From Bacteroides fluxus YIT 12057 (GTDB lineage Bacteria; Bacteroidota; Bacteroidia; Bacteroidales; Bacteroidaceae), in contig NZ_GL882644.1 in NCBI RefSeq assembly GCF_000195635.1, positions 62,001-126,000 of the forward strand: a DNA stretch of 64,000 bases, read 5' to 3'. The notes beneath the pieces are model-generated. The model worked only from the letters and a program-made list of their open reading frames with translations. It made no database searches and had not been told where the DNA came from. Position numbers and translations under genes: made by a program. Every line of letters begins with the position of its first letter. Position 1 is the stretch's first letter. Shown one piece after another: positions 46,701 to 54,810 of the stretch.

Positions 46701-46978
46701 ACCAGATAAACATCCATGCTTCCCAGGCGGTCTGATGCAAAAGCTATCTGTTTGCCATCGGGGCTCCATACAGGAGCCGTATCGTACGCCGGATTCGTAG
46801 TAACCTGTGTAGCACGTCCTCCGGCAACCGGTACCGTATAAATATCTCCCTTATAAGTAAAAGCAATTGCAGTACCGTCCGGAGAAATGGCACTGTGGCG
46901 CAACCAGAGCGGCGCGTCTTGCGCGGACGCAATGCCGGACACACATAGCACGGCAATAGCGGATAGTAGTTTTTTCAT
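43709..46978 (-). CDS. Tricorn-like S41 peptidase with beta-propeller repeats
   Basis: 1089 residues with a signal peptide (to about residue 19). TolB/tricorn-type beta-propeller repeats fill the first ~700 residues (SPDGTAIAFTYKGDIYTVPV, WSPDGKQIAFASDRLGSMDV, FAPDGRSLVYASERGGLWQL). A charged Lys/Glu/Ala insert lies near 560-600. A PDZ-like region is near 830-890 and the S41 C-terminal protease domain follows (VVDVRHNGGGWLHDDVVTLL; YSNAHGTPFVYKTLG with the probable catalytic Ser). It is a periplasmic serine protease; the substrate is unknown. It starts 120 bp after mdh and ends 11 bp before the recombinase gene start. Confidence 0.93.
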   Translation of the reverse strand: MKKLLSAIAVLCVSGIASAQDAPLWLRHSAISPDGTAIAFTYKGDIYTVPVAGGRATQVTTNPAYDTAPVWSPDGKQIAFASDRLGSMDVYLVAKEGGEPRRLTTHSGSETPVAFSDAGHILFSADIMPSAEAVTFPSNGQFRQVYQVPVEGGRPVMFSSMPMECISVNKEGVMLYQDKKGYEDYWRKHQVSPIARDVWMYTPGKEPAYQRQTTFGGEDREPVWAPDGTSFYYLSEENGTFNVYRRTPGAASATQITHHTKHPVRFLSVAADGKLCYSFDGELYTLVPGGQPAKVAVSIVSDKNDKDLVRSIRNSGATEMAVSPGGKEVAFVLRGDVYVTSVEYKTTKQITNTPYQERDINFAPDGRSLVYASERGGLWQLYTSSIVRKDEKLFTYATELKEERLTHSDVASFQPQYSPDGKEVAFLENRAAIRVINLKTKAVRTVMDAKYQYSYADGDQWFQWSPDSRWILSDFIGTGGWNNKDVVLLNADGKGEMVNLTESGYSDGNAKWVLGGKAMIWTSDRAGYRSHGSWGSEDDTYIMFFDAEAYDRFLMSKEEIALVEEAEKAAKEEKEKAAKKKDGKKAKKAEDAEDGEKEKKAEPLKFDLENRFDRIVRLTVNSSHMADAMLTSKGDKLYYLSTFEGGYDLWEHNLKENSTKILLKKVGAGALQPDKEGKNIFLCTGNGMKKIEIEGSKVTPVEFEAFFDYRPYGEREYIFDHVWQQVDDKFYVADLQGTDWTGYRETYRRFLPHINNNYDFAEMLSELLGELNGSHTGARYGGSGAALPTAALGVFYDDTYAGDGLKIKEIIAQSPLTKKKTDVKPGCIIEKVDGIAIRAGADYFPLFEGKAGRKVVLAVYDPSTGKRFEETVKPITYGAQNELLYKRWVENCRKKVDEYSGGRLAYVHIKGMDSQSFRKMYSDLLSDRNRKKEAVVVDVRHNGGGWLHDDVVTLLSGKEYERFVPRGQYIGSDPFNKWLKPSCMLVCEDNYSNAHGTPFVYKTLGIGKLVGTPVAGTMTAVWWERQIDPSIVFGIPQVGCMDMQGNYLENHTLQPDILIYNEPEATLKGDDAQLKAAVDCLLKQLPAKK

Positions 46979-47038
46979 AATAAATCTGTTATTTAAAATT
47001 TAAGGATTATACCTAATAGCCAGGGCCTTCATAAAGAA

Positions 47039-47076
47039 AAACCTCACGGCCTTCTCCTGTGAGGACCGTGAGGTTT
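47039..47076 (-). terminator. Intrinsic terminator after mdh
   Basis: AAACCTCACGG and CCGTGAGGTTT form an 11-bp stem; on the minus strand it is followed by TTTCTTTATG. It lies 28 bp downstream of the mdh stop. Confidence 0.75.
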
Positions 47077-47103
47077 ACTTATTCTTAATTAAGCCACCCT
47101 CAA

Positions 47104-48045
47104 TCAGAGAGCACCTACTTCCTTCAAAGCAGCGTTAGTCTTGTGCACAGCAGCAGCGCTGGCGGCGAACTTAGCCTTTTCGTCTTCAGTCAGCTCCAGT
47201 TCAACGATTTTCTCGATACCGTTCTTGCCAAGGATTACGGGAACGCCGATGCAGATATCTGATTCACCGTATTCTCCTTCCAGATATACCGAGCAAGGAA
47301 TCATCTTCTTCTGGTTGTGGATGATGGACTCAACCACGTAGGCGCCTGCCGCACCCGGAGCATACCATGCGGAAGTGCCCAGCAACTTAGTCAGTGTAGC
47401 ACCGCCTACCATAGTGGAAGCCACCACTTCATTCAGTTTTTCTTCGCTCAGCAATGTGCTTACCGGCTGTCCTTTGTAAGTAGCCAGACGAGCCAAAGGA
47501 ATCATGGTAGTATCACCGTGACCGCCGATAACCATGCCTTCCACTTCATTGGCGTTGCAACCCAAAGCCTGAGACAGGAAATATTTGAAACGAGAGCTGT
47601 CCAGAGCGCCGCCCATACCGATGATACGGTTCTTCGGCAAGCCCAAAGACTTCAATGACAGATAAGTCATGGTATCCATCGGGTTGGAGATAACCACAAG
47701 GATGGCATTCGGAGAGTATTTCAAGATGTTCTGTGCAACCGACTTGACGATACCTGCATTTACACCGATCAACTCTTCACGAGTCATACCCGGCTTACGG
47801 GGAATACCGGAAGTGATAACCACAACGTCGGAGTTTGCAGTCTTTTCATAATCGTTAGTACAACCAACAACAGTGGTGTCGAAGCCCAGCAACTGAGCAG
47901 TCTGCATCATATCCATTGCCTTACCTTCTGAAACGCCTTCTTTCACGTCCAGCATTACCACTTCGTCAGCCACCTCATTAAAGGCCAACACATTAGCGCA
48001 TGTAGCACCTACGTTACCTGCACCTACTACGGTTACTTTTGACAT
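47104..48045 (-). CDS. mdh: Malate dehydrogenase
   Basis: 313 residues, LDH-like MDH. VTVVGAGNVGATCANVLA is the NAD loop, MTREELIGVNAGIVKSV carries a substrate-binding Arg, ISNPMDTMTYLSLKSLG and GMVIGGHGDTTMIPLARLAT carries the catalytic His. It interconverts malate and oxaloacetate in the fumarate-respiration pathway of Bacteroides. Monocistronic, with a TACTTTTG box upstream and a strong terminator. Confidence 0.97.
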   Translation of the reverse strand: MSKVTVVGAGNVGATCANVLAFNEVADEVVMLDVKEGVSEGKAMDMMQTAQLLGFDTTVVGCTNDYEKTANSDVVVITSGIPRKPGMTREELIGVNAGIVKSVAQNILKYSPNAILVVISNPMDTMTYLSLKSLGLPKNRIIGMGGALDSSRFKYFLSQALGCNANEVEGMVIGGHGDTTMIPLARLATYKGQPVSTLLSEEKLNEVVASTMVGGATLTKLLGTSAWYAPGAAGAYVVESIIHNQKKMIPCSVYLEGEYGESDICIGVPVILGKNGIEKIVELELTEDEKAKFAASAAAVHKTNAALKEVGAL

Positions 48046-48089
48046 AATTCTTAAAGTTTTTTGTTTATAAGTGTTCTTTAAAGATGATG

Positions 48090-48097
48090 CAAAAGTA
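48090..48097 (-). promoter_or_regulatory. -7 box upstream of mdh
   Basis: TACTTTTG on the minus strand, 45 bp upstream of the mdh start. The -33 region shows no clear TTTG. A second -7-like box for the opposite strand, TATTTTTG at 48239-48246, precedes the coiled-coil gene. The rest of the 274-bp gap is AT-rich. Confidence 0.5.
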
Positions 48098-48319
48098 CAG
48101 CGAACTTCGTTATTAAAGAAATATTTCCATAATAATTTTAGTTAAATAAGAGAACAACTCAATATTGCAAAAGACGCAACTCCGCACTTAATTACAAAAA
48201 TTAATGTAAACGAAGAGGTCCAATTAACGATTAATGCTTATTTTTGCGGCAGAATAGACTTAATGAATTGACTGTCGGCATTTAATCTTTCAAAAATCAT
48301 AATTCTAAAAATCAAAAAG

Positions 48320-49198
48320 ATGGCAACTAAAAAAAATACACTTCTCATTGCAGCAGGCACCCTGCTGATTTTATTGTTGATAGGGGTCACCGTCCTGCTG
48401 ATTTCAGAGAAGAGGACAAACAATGAGCTTGTCCAGGAATTCCAGCTGGAAAAGGAGGACCTTGAAAACCAGTACACCGATTTCGCAAAACAATATGACG
48501 AATTGAAGCTGACCGTTTCCAATGATTCCCTGTCCGTATTGCTGGAACAGGAACAGTTGAAGACTCAGCGCCTGCTGGAAGAGTTGCGTACCGTAAAATC
48601 CAGCAATGCTACCGAGATACGCCGTTTGAAGAAGGAACTGGCATCGCTGCGTAAAGTCATGATAGGCTACATCAACCAGATTGATTCCCTGAACCGCCTT
48701 ACCGCTTACCAGAAAGAGGTTATTGCCGACGTAACCCAAAAATACAATGCCGCTTCCCGGCAAATCAGCAACCTCGCCGAGGAGAAGAAAAACCTGACCA
48801 AGACCGTAACGCTCGCCGCACAACTGGACGCTACCAACATCTCCATACAGCCTGCCAACAAACGTGGTAAAGTTGCCAAGAAGGTGAAGGACGTAGTGAA
48901 ATTCAAGATCAATTTCACCATCGTCAAGAACATCACGGCCGAAACCGGTGAACGTACCCTTTACGTCCGCATCACCAAACCGGACAACGACGTCCTGACC
49001 AAGAGTCCTTCCAATACCTTCTCATACGAAAACCGTGACCTGGCATATTCCATCAAGAAATATATAGAATATAACGGAGAAGAACAGGCCGTTACCGTGT
49101 ATTGGGATGTAGAAGAGTATCTCTATGCAGGCACTTACCGTGTAGATATCTTCGCAGACGGCACACTGATCGGGTCGCAGTCATTCACGCTGAACTAA
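48320..49198 (+). CDS. Membrane-anchored coiled-coil protein
   Basis: 292 residues: one N-terminal membrane helix (LLIAAGTLLILLLIGVTVLL, about 8-28), a long coiled coil at about 32-165 rich in Leu/Glu/Lys heptads, and a C-terminal beta-rich domain at about 185-292 (KFKINFTIVKNITAETGERT, YLYAGTYRVDIFADGTLIGS). The protein faces the periplasm. It is of a Bacteroidetes type without a known function. It stands alone between mdh and the efflux operon. Confidence 0.85.
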   Translation: MATKKNTLLIAAGTLLILLLIGVTVLLISEKRTNNELVQEFQLEKEDLENQYTDFAKQYDELKLTVSNDSLSVLLEQEQLKTQRLLEELRTVKSSNATEIRRLKKELASLRKVMIGYINQIDSLNRLTAYQKEVIADVTQKYNAASRQISNLAEEKKNLTKTVTLAAQLDATNISIQPANKRGKVAKKVKDVVKFKINFTIVKNITAETGERTLYVRITKPDNDVLTKSPSNTFSYENRDLAYSIKKYIEYNGEEQAVTVYWDVEEYLYAGTYRVDIFADGTLIGSQSFTLN

Positions 49199-49241
49199 AT
49201 CGCCGGAAAGATTCCCGCCCCGACACATTCCAACCTCATAA

Positions 49242-49289
49242 CCAAACGCTATACCGGACCCGCTTGTCAAGTACCGGTATAGCGTTTGG
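49242..49289 (+). terminator. Long hairpin after the coiled-coil gene
   Basis: A perfect 16-bp inverted repeat, CCAAACGCTATACCGG and CCGGTATAGCGTTTGG, with a 16-base loop, 44 bp after the stop. It lacks a T run but is followed by CATTTATTATATTC. Probably a terminator. Confidence 0.65.
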
Positions 49290-49322
49290 CATTTATTATA
49301 TTCAAAAAACAGGTTAAATTAT

Positions 49323-49353
49323 TTTGCGGTATCGTGGAAAGCCAATACATTTG
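49323..49353 (+). promoter_or_regulatory. Consensus promoter of the TolC-HlyD-ABC operon
   Basis: TTTG, 19 bp, TACATTTG: a full Bacteroides sigma-A promoter, 72 bp upstream of the TolC-like gene start. Confidence 0.85.
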
Positions 49354-49424
49354 CATCGTTGTTTATGCAATTATTGTTGTTCTATAAACAAGTGATATGT
49401 TACTATAATTAATGTATATACCCA

Positions 49425-50909
49425 ATGAGAAAGTTCTTCTGTTTCATCTGGTTGTCTTGTCTGGCCCTCCCTATGGCCGCACAGGAAGCATTGAGTTTGG
49501 ATAGTTGCCGTACATTAGCTATTTCCAACAACAAAGAACTGCTGATTAGCCAGGAAAAAATCAACGCTGCCCGCTATCAGAAAAAAGCGGCGTTCACGAG
49601 TTATCTTCCCAATATTTCGGCAAACGGCGGCTATATGCGCAGCCAAAAGGAATTGTCCATATTGAGCGACGCACAGAAAGGAGCCTTGTCCGGTCTTGGC
49701 ACCAGTCTCAGCGCACCGTTGCAACAAGCCGCCCAAGTTATAGCCCAGCTGCATCCCGAGATAGCAGGACAACTCCCGGCCTTGGGACAGAGTCTGGTAG
49801 GAGCGCTCAACGGAGCAGGACAGTCATTGGCCGATGCTTTCCGCACAGATACCCGCAACATGTATGCAGGAGCCCTTACATTGACACAGCCCCTCTATAT
49901 GGGCGGCAAGATACGTGCCTACAATAAAATCACCGGATACGCCGAAGAGCTGGCACGCCAGCAACATAAGAGCGGCATGCAGGAAGTTATCTTGAGTACA
50001 GACCAGGCGTATTGGCAAGTAGTGTCCCTTGCCAACAAAAAGAAATTAGCGGAAGGCTATCTGGAACTTCTGCAAAAGTTGGACAGTGACATCGGCAAGA
50101 TGATCGCCGAAGGAGTCGCCACAAAGGCAGACGGGCTATCCATCAAAGTAAAAGTAAACGAGGCGGAAATGACCTTGACCAAAGTGAACGACGGTTTGAG
50201 CCTTGCCAAAATGCTGTTATGCCAACTATGCGGGCTGGAACTCAGTTCCCCTATCACTTTAAAGGACGAACAGGAAAAAGACCTGTCCCCCGGCATAGTT
50301 CCTGCGGAGAATATCGACATCGATGCCGTATATGCCACCCGTCCGGAAGTACGCAGTCTGGAACTTGCCGCACAAATCTACAAACAGAAAGTAAATGTAG
50401 TCCGTGCGGAATATCTTCCGTCCGTAGCCTTGATGGGCAGTTACATGGCGACCAACCCTTCGGTATTCAATAGTTTTGAGAAGAAATTCAAAGGCATGTG
50501 GAATGTCGGCGTAATGGTATCTGTTCCCATCTGGCATTGGGGCGAGGGTATCTACAAAGTAAAGGCCGCCAAGTCCGAGGCCCGCATTGCCCGATACCAA
50601 CTGGATGACGCCAAGGAAAAGATAGAATTACAGGTCAGCCAGTCTGCATTCAAAGTAAATGAAGCTGCCAAGAAATTGATTATGGCGGAAAAGAACCTGG
50701 AAAAGGCGGACGAAAATCTCAGATATGCCACTCTCGGCTTTGAAGAAGGCGTGATTCCCGCAAGCAACGTACTCGAAGCACATACGGCCTGGCTATCTGC
50801 CCAATCGGAAAAGATAGATGCTCAGATTGATGTGAAACTGACGGAAATCTACCTGAAGAAAGCAACCGGGAATTTACGGTTGGAGGATGAAGAGAATCTT
50901 CAACCGTAA
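49425..50909 (+). CDS. TolC-family outer-membrane efflux protein
   Basis: 494 residues with a signal peptide ending near AAQEALSLDSCRTLAI. Two OEP repeats are visible (LSLDSCRTLAISNNKELLIS and RPEVRSLELAAQIYKQKVNV), with the alternating beta-barrel and long helices of TolC proteins. The ~60-residue Gly/Ala/Leu-rich insert near residues 83-145 (GLGTSLSAPLQQAAQVIAQL) is larger than usual. It forms the outer-membrane duct for the pump encoded by the next three genes. Confidence 0.93.
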   Translation: MRKFFCFIWLSCLALPMAAQEALSLDSCRTLAISNNKELLISQEKINAARYQKKAAFTSYLPNISANGGYMRSQKELSILSDAQKGALSGLGTSLSAPLQQAAQVIAQLHPEIAGQLPALGQSLVGALNGAGQSLADAFRTDTRNMYAGALTLTQPLYMGGKIRAYNKITGYAEELARQQHKSGMQEVILSTDQAYWQVVSLANKKKLAEGYLELLQKLDSDIGKMIAEGVATKADGLSIKVKVNEAEMTLTKVNDGLSLAKMLLCQLCGLELSSPITLKDEQEKDLSPGIVPAENIDIDAVYATRPEVRSLELAAQIYKQKVNVVRAEYLPSVALMGSYMATNPSVFNSFEKKFKGMWNVGVMVSVPIWHWGEGIYKVKAAKSEARIARYQLDDAKEKIELQVSQSAFKVNEAAKKLIMAEKNLEKADENLRYATLGFEEGVIPASNVLEAHTAWLSAQSEKIDAQIDVKLTEIYLKKATGNLRLEDEENLQP

Positions 50910-50964
50910 AAAGAGCAGTCAAACCCCAAATTGTAAATCGTCTAATCGTAAATAAAAAGGTAAA

Positions 50965-51948
50965 ATGGCAAAATCACAGAACAGTAACATGCTGCTGGCA
51001 TTCCTCACACTGACAGGGGTCATTGCCGTAGTGGCCCTTGTCGGTTTCTTCCTGTTGCGTAAAGGTCCGGAAATTGTGCAAGGACAGGCAGAAGTAACGG
51101 AATATCGCGTATCCAGCAAAGTGCCGGGACGAATCCTGGAATTTCGTGTAAAAGAAGGGCAAAGCGTACAGGCAGGAGACACACTGGCCATCCTGGAGGC
51201 ACCGGATGTACAGGCCAAGCTGGATCAGGCGCGCGCCGCCGAGGCCGCCGCCCAGGCGCAAAACGAGAAAGCACTGAAAGGCGCCCGCCAAGAACAGATA
51301 CAAGCCGCCTACGAAATGTGGCAGAAAGCCCGGGCAGGTCTTGAGATTACGGAAAAGTCCTACAAACGCATCAGGAACCTGCACGACCAGGGTGTCATGT
51401 CCGCGCAGAAACTGGATGAGATAACCGCTCAACGGGATGCGGCCAAAGCCACAGAAAAAGCAGCCAAGGCTCAGTATGACATGGCAAAGAACGGTGCGGA
51501 ACGGGAAGACAAAGCCGCGGCCGCAGCATTGGTGGAACGCGCCAAAGGTGCTGTCGCCGAAGTTGAATCATATATCAAGGAGACCTGCCTGATAGCCCAG
51601 GCTCCCGGTGAGGTATCCGAAATTTTCCCGAAAGTGGGAGAGTTGGTAGGAACAGGTGCCCCCATCATGAACATTGCCATCCTGGAGGACATGTGGGTTA
51701 CATTCAATGTGCGTGAAGATCTGCTGCAGGGATTGGGTATGAATACAGAATTCGAGGCTTTTATTCCGGCACTCGACAAAAATATCCGCCTCAAAGTATA
51801 TTACATGAAAGATCTCGGAACTTACGCCGCATGGAAAGCTACCAAAACGACCGGCCAGTTCGACTTAAAGACCTTCGAAGTAAAGGCTTCTCCCCTGGAA
51901 AAGGCAGAGGGACTAAGACCGGGAATGAGCGTCATATTGAAGAAATAG
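50965..51948 (+). CDS. HlyD/EmrA-type membrane fusion protein
   Basis: 327 residues: an N-terminal membrane helix (~8-29), a biotinyl-lipoyl domain split around a coiled coil (VSSKVPGRILEFRVKEGQSV ... CLIAQAPGEVSEIFPKVGEL), and an Ala/Lys/Glu-rich hairpin at about 80-195. It bridges the inner-membrane permeases and the TolC duct. Confidence 0.93.
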   Translation: MAKSQNSNMLLAFLTLTGVIAVVALVGFFLLRKGPEIVQGQAEVTEYRVSSKVPGRILEFRVKEGQSVQAGDTLAILEAPDVQAKLDQARAAEAAAQAQNEKALKGARQEQIQAAYEMWQKARAGLEITEKSYKRIRNLHDQGVMSAQKLDEITAQRDAAKATEKAAKAQYDMAKNGAEREDKAAAAALVERAKGAVAEVESYIKETCLIAQAPGEVSEIFPKVGELVGTGAPIMNIAILEDMWVTFNVREDLLQGLGMNTEFEAFIPALDKNIRLKVYYMKDLGTYAAWKATKTTGQFDLKTFEVKASPLEKAEGLRPGMSVILKK

Positions 51949-51957
51949 CGGCAAGAC

Positions 51958-53130
51958 ATGAAATCCAAATATCGCCTACTGCTTGATGTGATGAGACGTG
52001 AATTCCGCCGTCTCGTCTCCCGTCCGCTCTATCTGTTCTGCATGGTGGTGGCACCGTTGTTCTGCTACCTGTTTTTCACCACGCTAATGGATTCCGGGCT
52101 GCCTACCGACATGCCCGTAGGTGTAGTAGATCAAGACATGAGCGCCACCTCCCGGCAACTGGCCCGCAACTTGGATGCTTTTGAACAGACTGCCGTCATC
52201 GCCCGCTATCCTACCATCAGCGAAGCACGGACTGCCATGCAGAGGGGAGAAATTTACGGTTTCTACTACATCCCCCAAGGCACTTCCGCCAAGGTCCAGG
52301 CCGGACGGCAGCCCAAGCTGTCTTTCTATACCAACAATACCCTGCTAATCGCCGGTTCCTTATTATTCAAGGACATGAAGATGATGAGCGAACTTGCTTC
52401 CGGAGCCGCCGCACGTACTTCCCTGTATGCCAAAGGTGCTACCGAAGACCAGGCTATGGCATTCCTCCAGCCGATTGTCATCGACACCCATCCGCTCAAC
52501 AATCCCTGGCTGAACTATTCCGTGTATCTGTGCAACACTTTTGCGCCCGGTGTACTGATGCTGCTTATCTTCATGGTCACCGTTTATTCCATCGGTGTGG
52601 AGATCAAGGACCGGACCGCCCGCGAATGGCTGCGCACGGGAAACAATTCCATCTGGATATCACTTGGCGGCAAACTGCTGCCCCACACCGCCGTCTTCTT
52701 TCTGATGGGAATCCTCTATAACGTATATTTGTACGGTTATCTGCATTTTCCCTGCAACAGCGGCATTCTGCCTATGTTGCTTGCTACCCTTTGCCTGGTA
52801 CTGGCCTCTCAAGGCATGGGCGTATTGATGATAGGCACCCTGCCTACTCTGCGCCTGGGATTGAGTTTTGCATCATTATGGGGCGTACTTTCGTTCTCCA
52901 TGTGCGGATTGTCATTTCCCGCCATGGGCATGCATCCCGTATTGCAGGCATTGGCCAATTTATTTCCGCTGCGCCACTATTTCCTGATTTACGTAGATCA
53001 GGCCCTCAACGGATATCCCATGATTTATTCCTGGGTCAACTACGTGGCGTTGCTTATATTCATGATGCTTCCGTTCCTCATAGCCCGCAGGTTGAAAGAA
53101 GCGTTGGTTTACTATAAATACATACCGTGA
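51958..53130 (+). CDS. ABC-2 type permease, first of a pair
   Basis: 390 residues with the ABC-2 architecture: one N-terminal span (LYLFCMVVAPLFCYLFFTTL), a ~150-residue external domain (PVGVVDQDMSATSRQLARNL) and five C-terminal spans. Similar to YhhJ/YbhR. No ATP-binding cassette gene is present in this operon, so the energy source has to be encoded elsewhere or be different. Overlaps the next gene by 4 bp. Confidence 0.92.
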   Translation: MKSKYRLLLDVMRREFRRLVSRPLYLFCMVVAPLFCYLFFTTLMDSGLPTDMPVGVVDQDMSATSRQLARNLDAFEQTAVIARYPTISEARTAMQRGEIYGFYYIPQGTSAKVQAGRQPKLSFYTNNTLLIAGSLLFKDMKMMSELASGAAARTSLYAKGATEDQAMAFLQPIVIDTHPLNNPWLNYSVYLCNTFAPGVLMLLIFMVTVYSIGVEIKDRTAREWLRTGNNSIWISLGGKLLPHTAVFFLMGILYNVYLYGYLHFPCNSGILPMLLATLCLVLASQGMGVLMIGTLPTLRLGLSFASLWGVLSFSMCGLSFPAMGMHPVLQALANLFPLRHYFLIYVDQALNGYPMIYSWVNYVALLIFMMLPFLIARRLKEALVYYKYIP

Positions 53131-54371
53131 TGAAAAGCTTGACGTTCAAACAGAAAGTCGTACAAGGTATATATGACTTGTTCTATATCTGGAAACGGGA
53201 GTTCCGCACAACCTTCCGTGACCAGGGTGTACTCATATTCTTCGTACTGGTCCCGCTGGTCTATCCGCTGATATATGCCTTTATCTACACCAACGAAACA
53301 ATACACGAGGTGCCTACCGTAGTTGTAGATAATTCCCGTTCCTCACTGAGCCGTGAATATCTCCGGAAAGTAGATGCCGGTCCGGAAGTAAGTATCATAG
53401 CCCATTGCGCCGACATGGAAGAAGCCAAACTGATGCTGAAAGACCGGAAAGCATACGGAATCATTTATGTTCCCGCCCATTTCAGCGATGACATAGCCCG
53501 TGGCAAGCAGACACAAGTCAGTCTTTTCTGCGACATGAGCGGCCTGCTTTACTACAAGGCCTTGCTGACTGCCAATACCAATGTTTCATTGGAAATGAAC
53601 GCGGAAATCAAGATGGCACGTGCCGGCAACACCACCAACCGCCAGGATGAGATTACCGCATACCCTATAGAATATGAGGACGTCGCCCTCTTCAATCCTA
53701 CCAACGGATTTGCCGCATTCCTGATACCCGCCGTACTGATGCTGATCATCCAGCAGACCTTGTTGTTAGGGATCGGACTGTCTGTCGGTACCGCCCGCGA
53801 GCAAAACCGTTTCAAGGATTTAGTACCCATCAACCGCCATTACAACGGTACATTACGTATTGTCATGGGAAAGGGGCTGAGTTACTTTATGGTGTATTCC
53901 CTGGTGGCCGTCTACATCCTATGCGTAGTTCCATATCTATTCAGCCTCAACCGGATAGCTATCCCCGGAGTATTGACATTGTTCACCCTGCCCTATCTGG
54001 CCGCCTGCATTTTCTTTGCCATGACAGCTTCCATCGCCATCCGCAACCGTGAGACCTGCATGCTGCTGTTTGTGTTCACCTCTGTCCCCTTGCTGTTCCT
54101 TTCCGGAATTTCCTGGCCGGGCTCAGCCATGCCGGCATTCTGGAGATATTTCTCTTACATTTTTCCCTCTACATTCGGCATCAACGGATACGTCCGTATC
54201 AACAGCATGGGTGCCACCCTCAATGAAGTATCTTTTGAATACCGGGCTTTATGGATACAGACAGGGGTTTATTTCATCACTACCTGTCTGGTATATCGGT
54301 GGCAGATACTGAAAAGCAGGCAACATGTGATCGAGGAATATAGAAAGCGGAAAAAAAGTTTGGCAATATAA
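53127..54371 (+). CDS. ABC-2 type permease, second of a pair
   Basis: 414 residues with the same layout: an N-terminal span (VLIFFVLVPLVYPLIYAFIY), an external loop (TVVVDNSRSSLSREYLRKVD), and five spans with GISWPGSAMPAFWRYFSYIF. It probably pairs with the previous product. Start overlaps the previous gene by 4 bp. Ends the operon; the remnant of a response regulator is on the opposite strand 8 bp beyond. Confidence 0.92.
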   Translation: MMKSLTFKQKVVQGIYDLFYIWKREFRTTFRDQGVLIFFVLVPLVYPLIYAFIYTNETIHEVPTVVVDNSRSSLSREYLRKVDAGPEVSIIAHCADMEEAKLMLKDRKAYGIIYVPAHFSDDIARGKQTQVSLFCDMSGLLYYKALLTANTNVSLEMNAEIKMARAGNTTNRQDEITAYPIEYEDVALFNPTNGFAAFLIPAVLMLIIQQTLLLGIGLSVGTAREQNRFKDLVPINRHYNGTLRIVMGKGLSYFMVYSLVAVYILCVVPYLFSLNRIAIPGVLTLFTLPYLAACIFFAMTASIAIRNRETCMLLFVFTSVPLLFLSGISWPGSAMPAFWRYFSYIFPSTFGINGYVRINSMGATLNEVSFEYRALWIQTGVYFITTCLVYRWQILKSRQHVIEEYRKRKKSLAI

Positions 54372-54379
54372 CTGTACCC

Positions 54380-54489
54380 TCATTCCTCCGCCACCAACAT
54401 CACTCCCACTCCCCTAACGGTCTTAACGACGATTTGGGGATCGTCTTGCAGATACTTGCGCAATTTCACTGTATTTGTTTCATTATTTA
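54380..54489 (-). pseudogene. C-terminal remnant of an OmpR/PhoB-type response regulator
   Basis: The minus-strand frame reads NTVKLRKYLQDDPQIVVKTV then RGVGVMLVAEE and stops. This is the end of an OmpR/PhoB winged-helix domain (LRKYL.DDP.I.I.TVRG.GY). An in-frame stop lies about 36 codons upstream and there is no receiver domain or start. A two-component gene appears to have been deleted here, leaving the 3' end. Confidence 0.75.
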
Positions 54490-54510
54490 ATCACACCAAC
54501 GAACCTTAAA

Positions 54511-54577
54511 TACCGTAACTTTAACATAGAACTAACATAGCTCTAACATTAACCCTCAAACGAAGTTCTTAATTTTG
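54511..54577 (+). promoter_or_regulatory. Promoter P1 with 11-bp direct-repeat operator
   Basis: TAACAT at 54522, 54533 and 54544 (period 11 bp), then 20 bp, then the -7 box TAATTTTG at 54570-54577. A weaker TACCGT at 54511 is in phase. There is no -33 TTTG; the repeats sit where it would be, as PhoB/OmpR-type activator sites replace a -35 element. Confidence 0.65.
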
Positions 54578-54600
54578 CACCCACAAACAAAAAAAAGACT

Positions 54601-54675
54601 ATGAGAAGCAGCAAGACATTGTACAAACCAAAGTATCCACAGAAACCACTTAGATTTCTGCCCCTACTCTGTTAA
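54601..54675 (+). CDS. Possible 24-residue basic peptide downstream of P1
   Basis: MRSSKTLYKPKYPQKPLRFL PLLC: a short basic, Pro-rich frame beginning 24 bp after the P1 -7 box. It may be a leader peptide or a small gene, or chance. Only position supports it. Confidence 0.3.
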   Translation: MRSSKTLYKPKYPQKPLRFLPLLC

Positions 54676-54705
54676 AGAAGAAAGCGAGACATCAAAGCGT
54701 AAGTT

Positions 54706-54733
54706 TAACGTAACACAAACAGAACTCTAACAG
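54706..54733 (+). promoter_or_regulatory. Third, weaker 11-bp repeat set
   Basis: TAACGT (54706), AAACAG (54717) and TAACAG (54728) keep the 11-bp period. No TAnnTTTG stands 20 bp downstream. It may be an extra binding site between P1 and P2. Confidence 0.35.
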
Positions 54734-54754
54734 AACAAAGACAAATTGCAAATT

Positions 54755-54810
54755 TGACATAAGACTAACATTAGGATAACGTAATCTACAAAAATTCTTG
54801 TCTATATTTG
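54755..54810 (+). promoter_or_regulatory. Promoter P2 with 11-bp direct-repeat operator
   Basis: TGACAT (54755), TAACAT (54766) and TAACGT (54777), period 11 bp, then 20 bp, then TATATTTG at 54803-54810. The layout is the same as in P1. It faces the lipoprotein gene, with a leader of about 250 bp (54811-55068) in which I see no further gene. Confidence 0.65.

Noticed and set aside
45386..46735. 449-codon plus-strand open frame opposite the S41 peptidase gene
   Set aside because: The minus strand encodes an intact protein with beta-propeller repeats; the opposite frame has no family signature.
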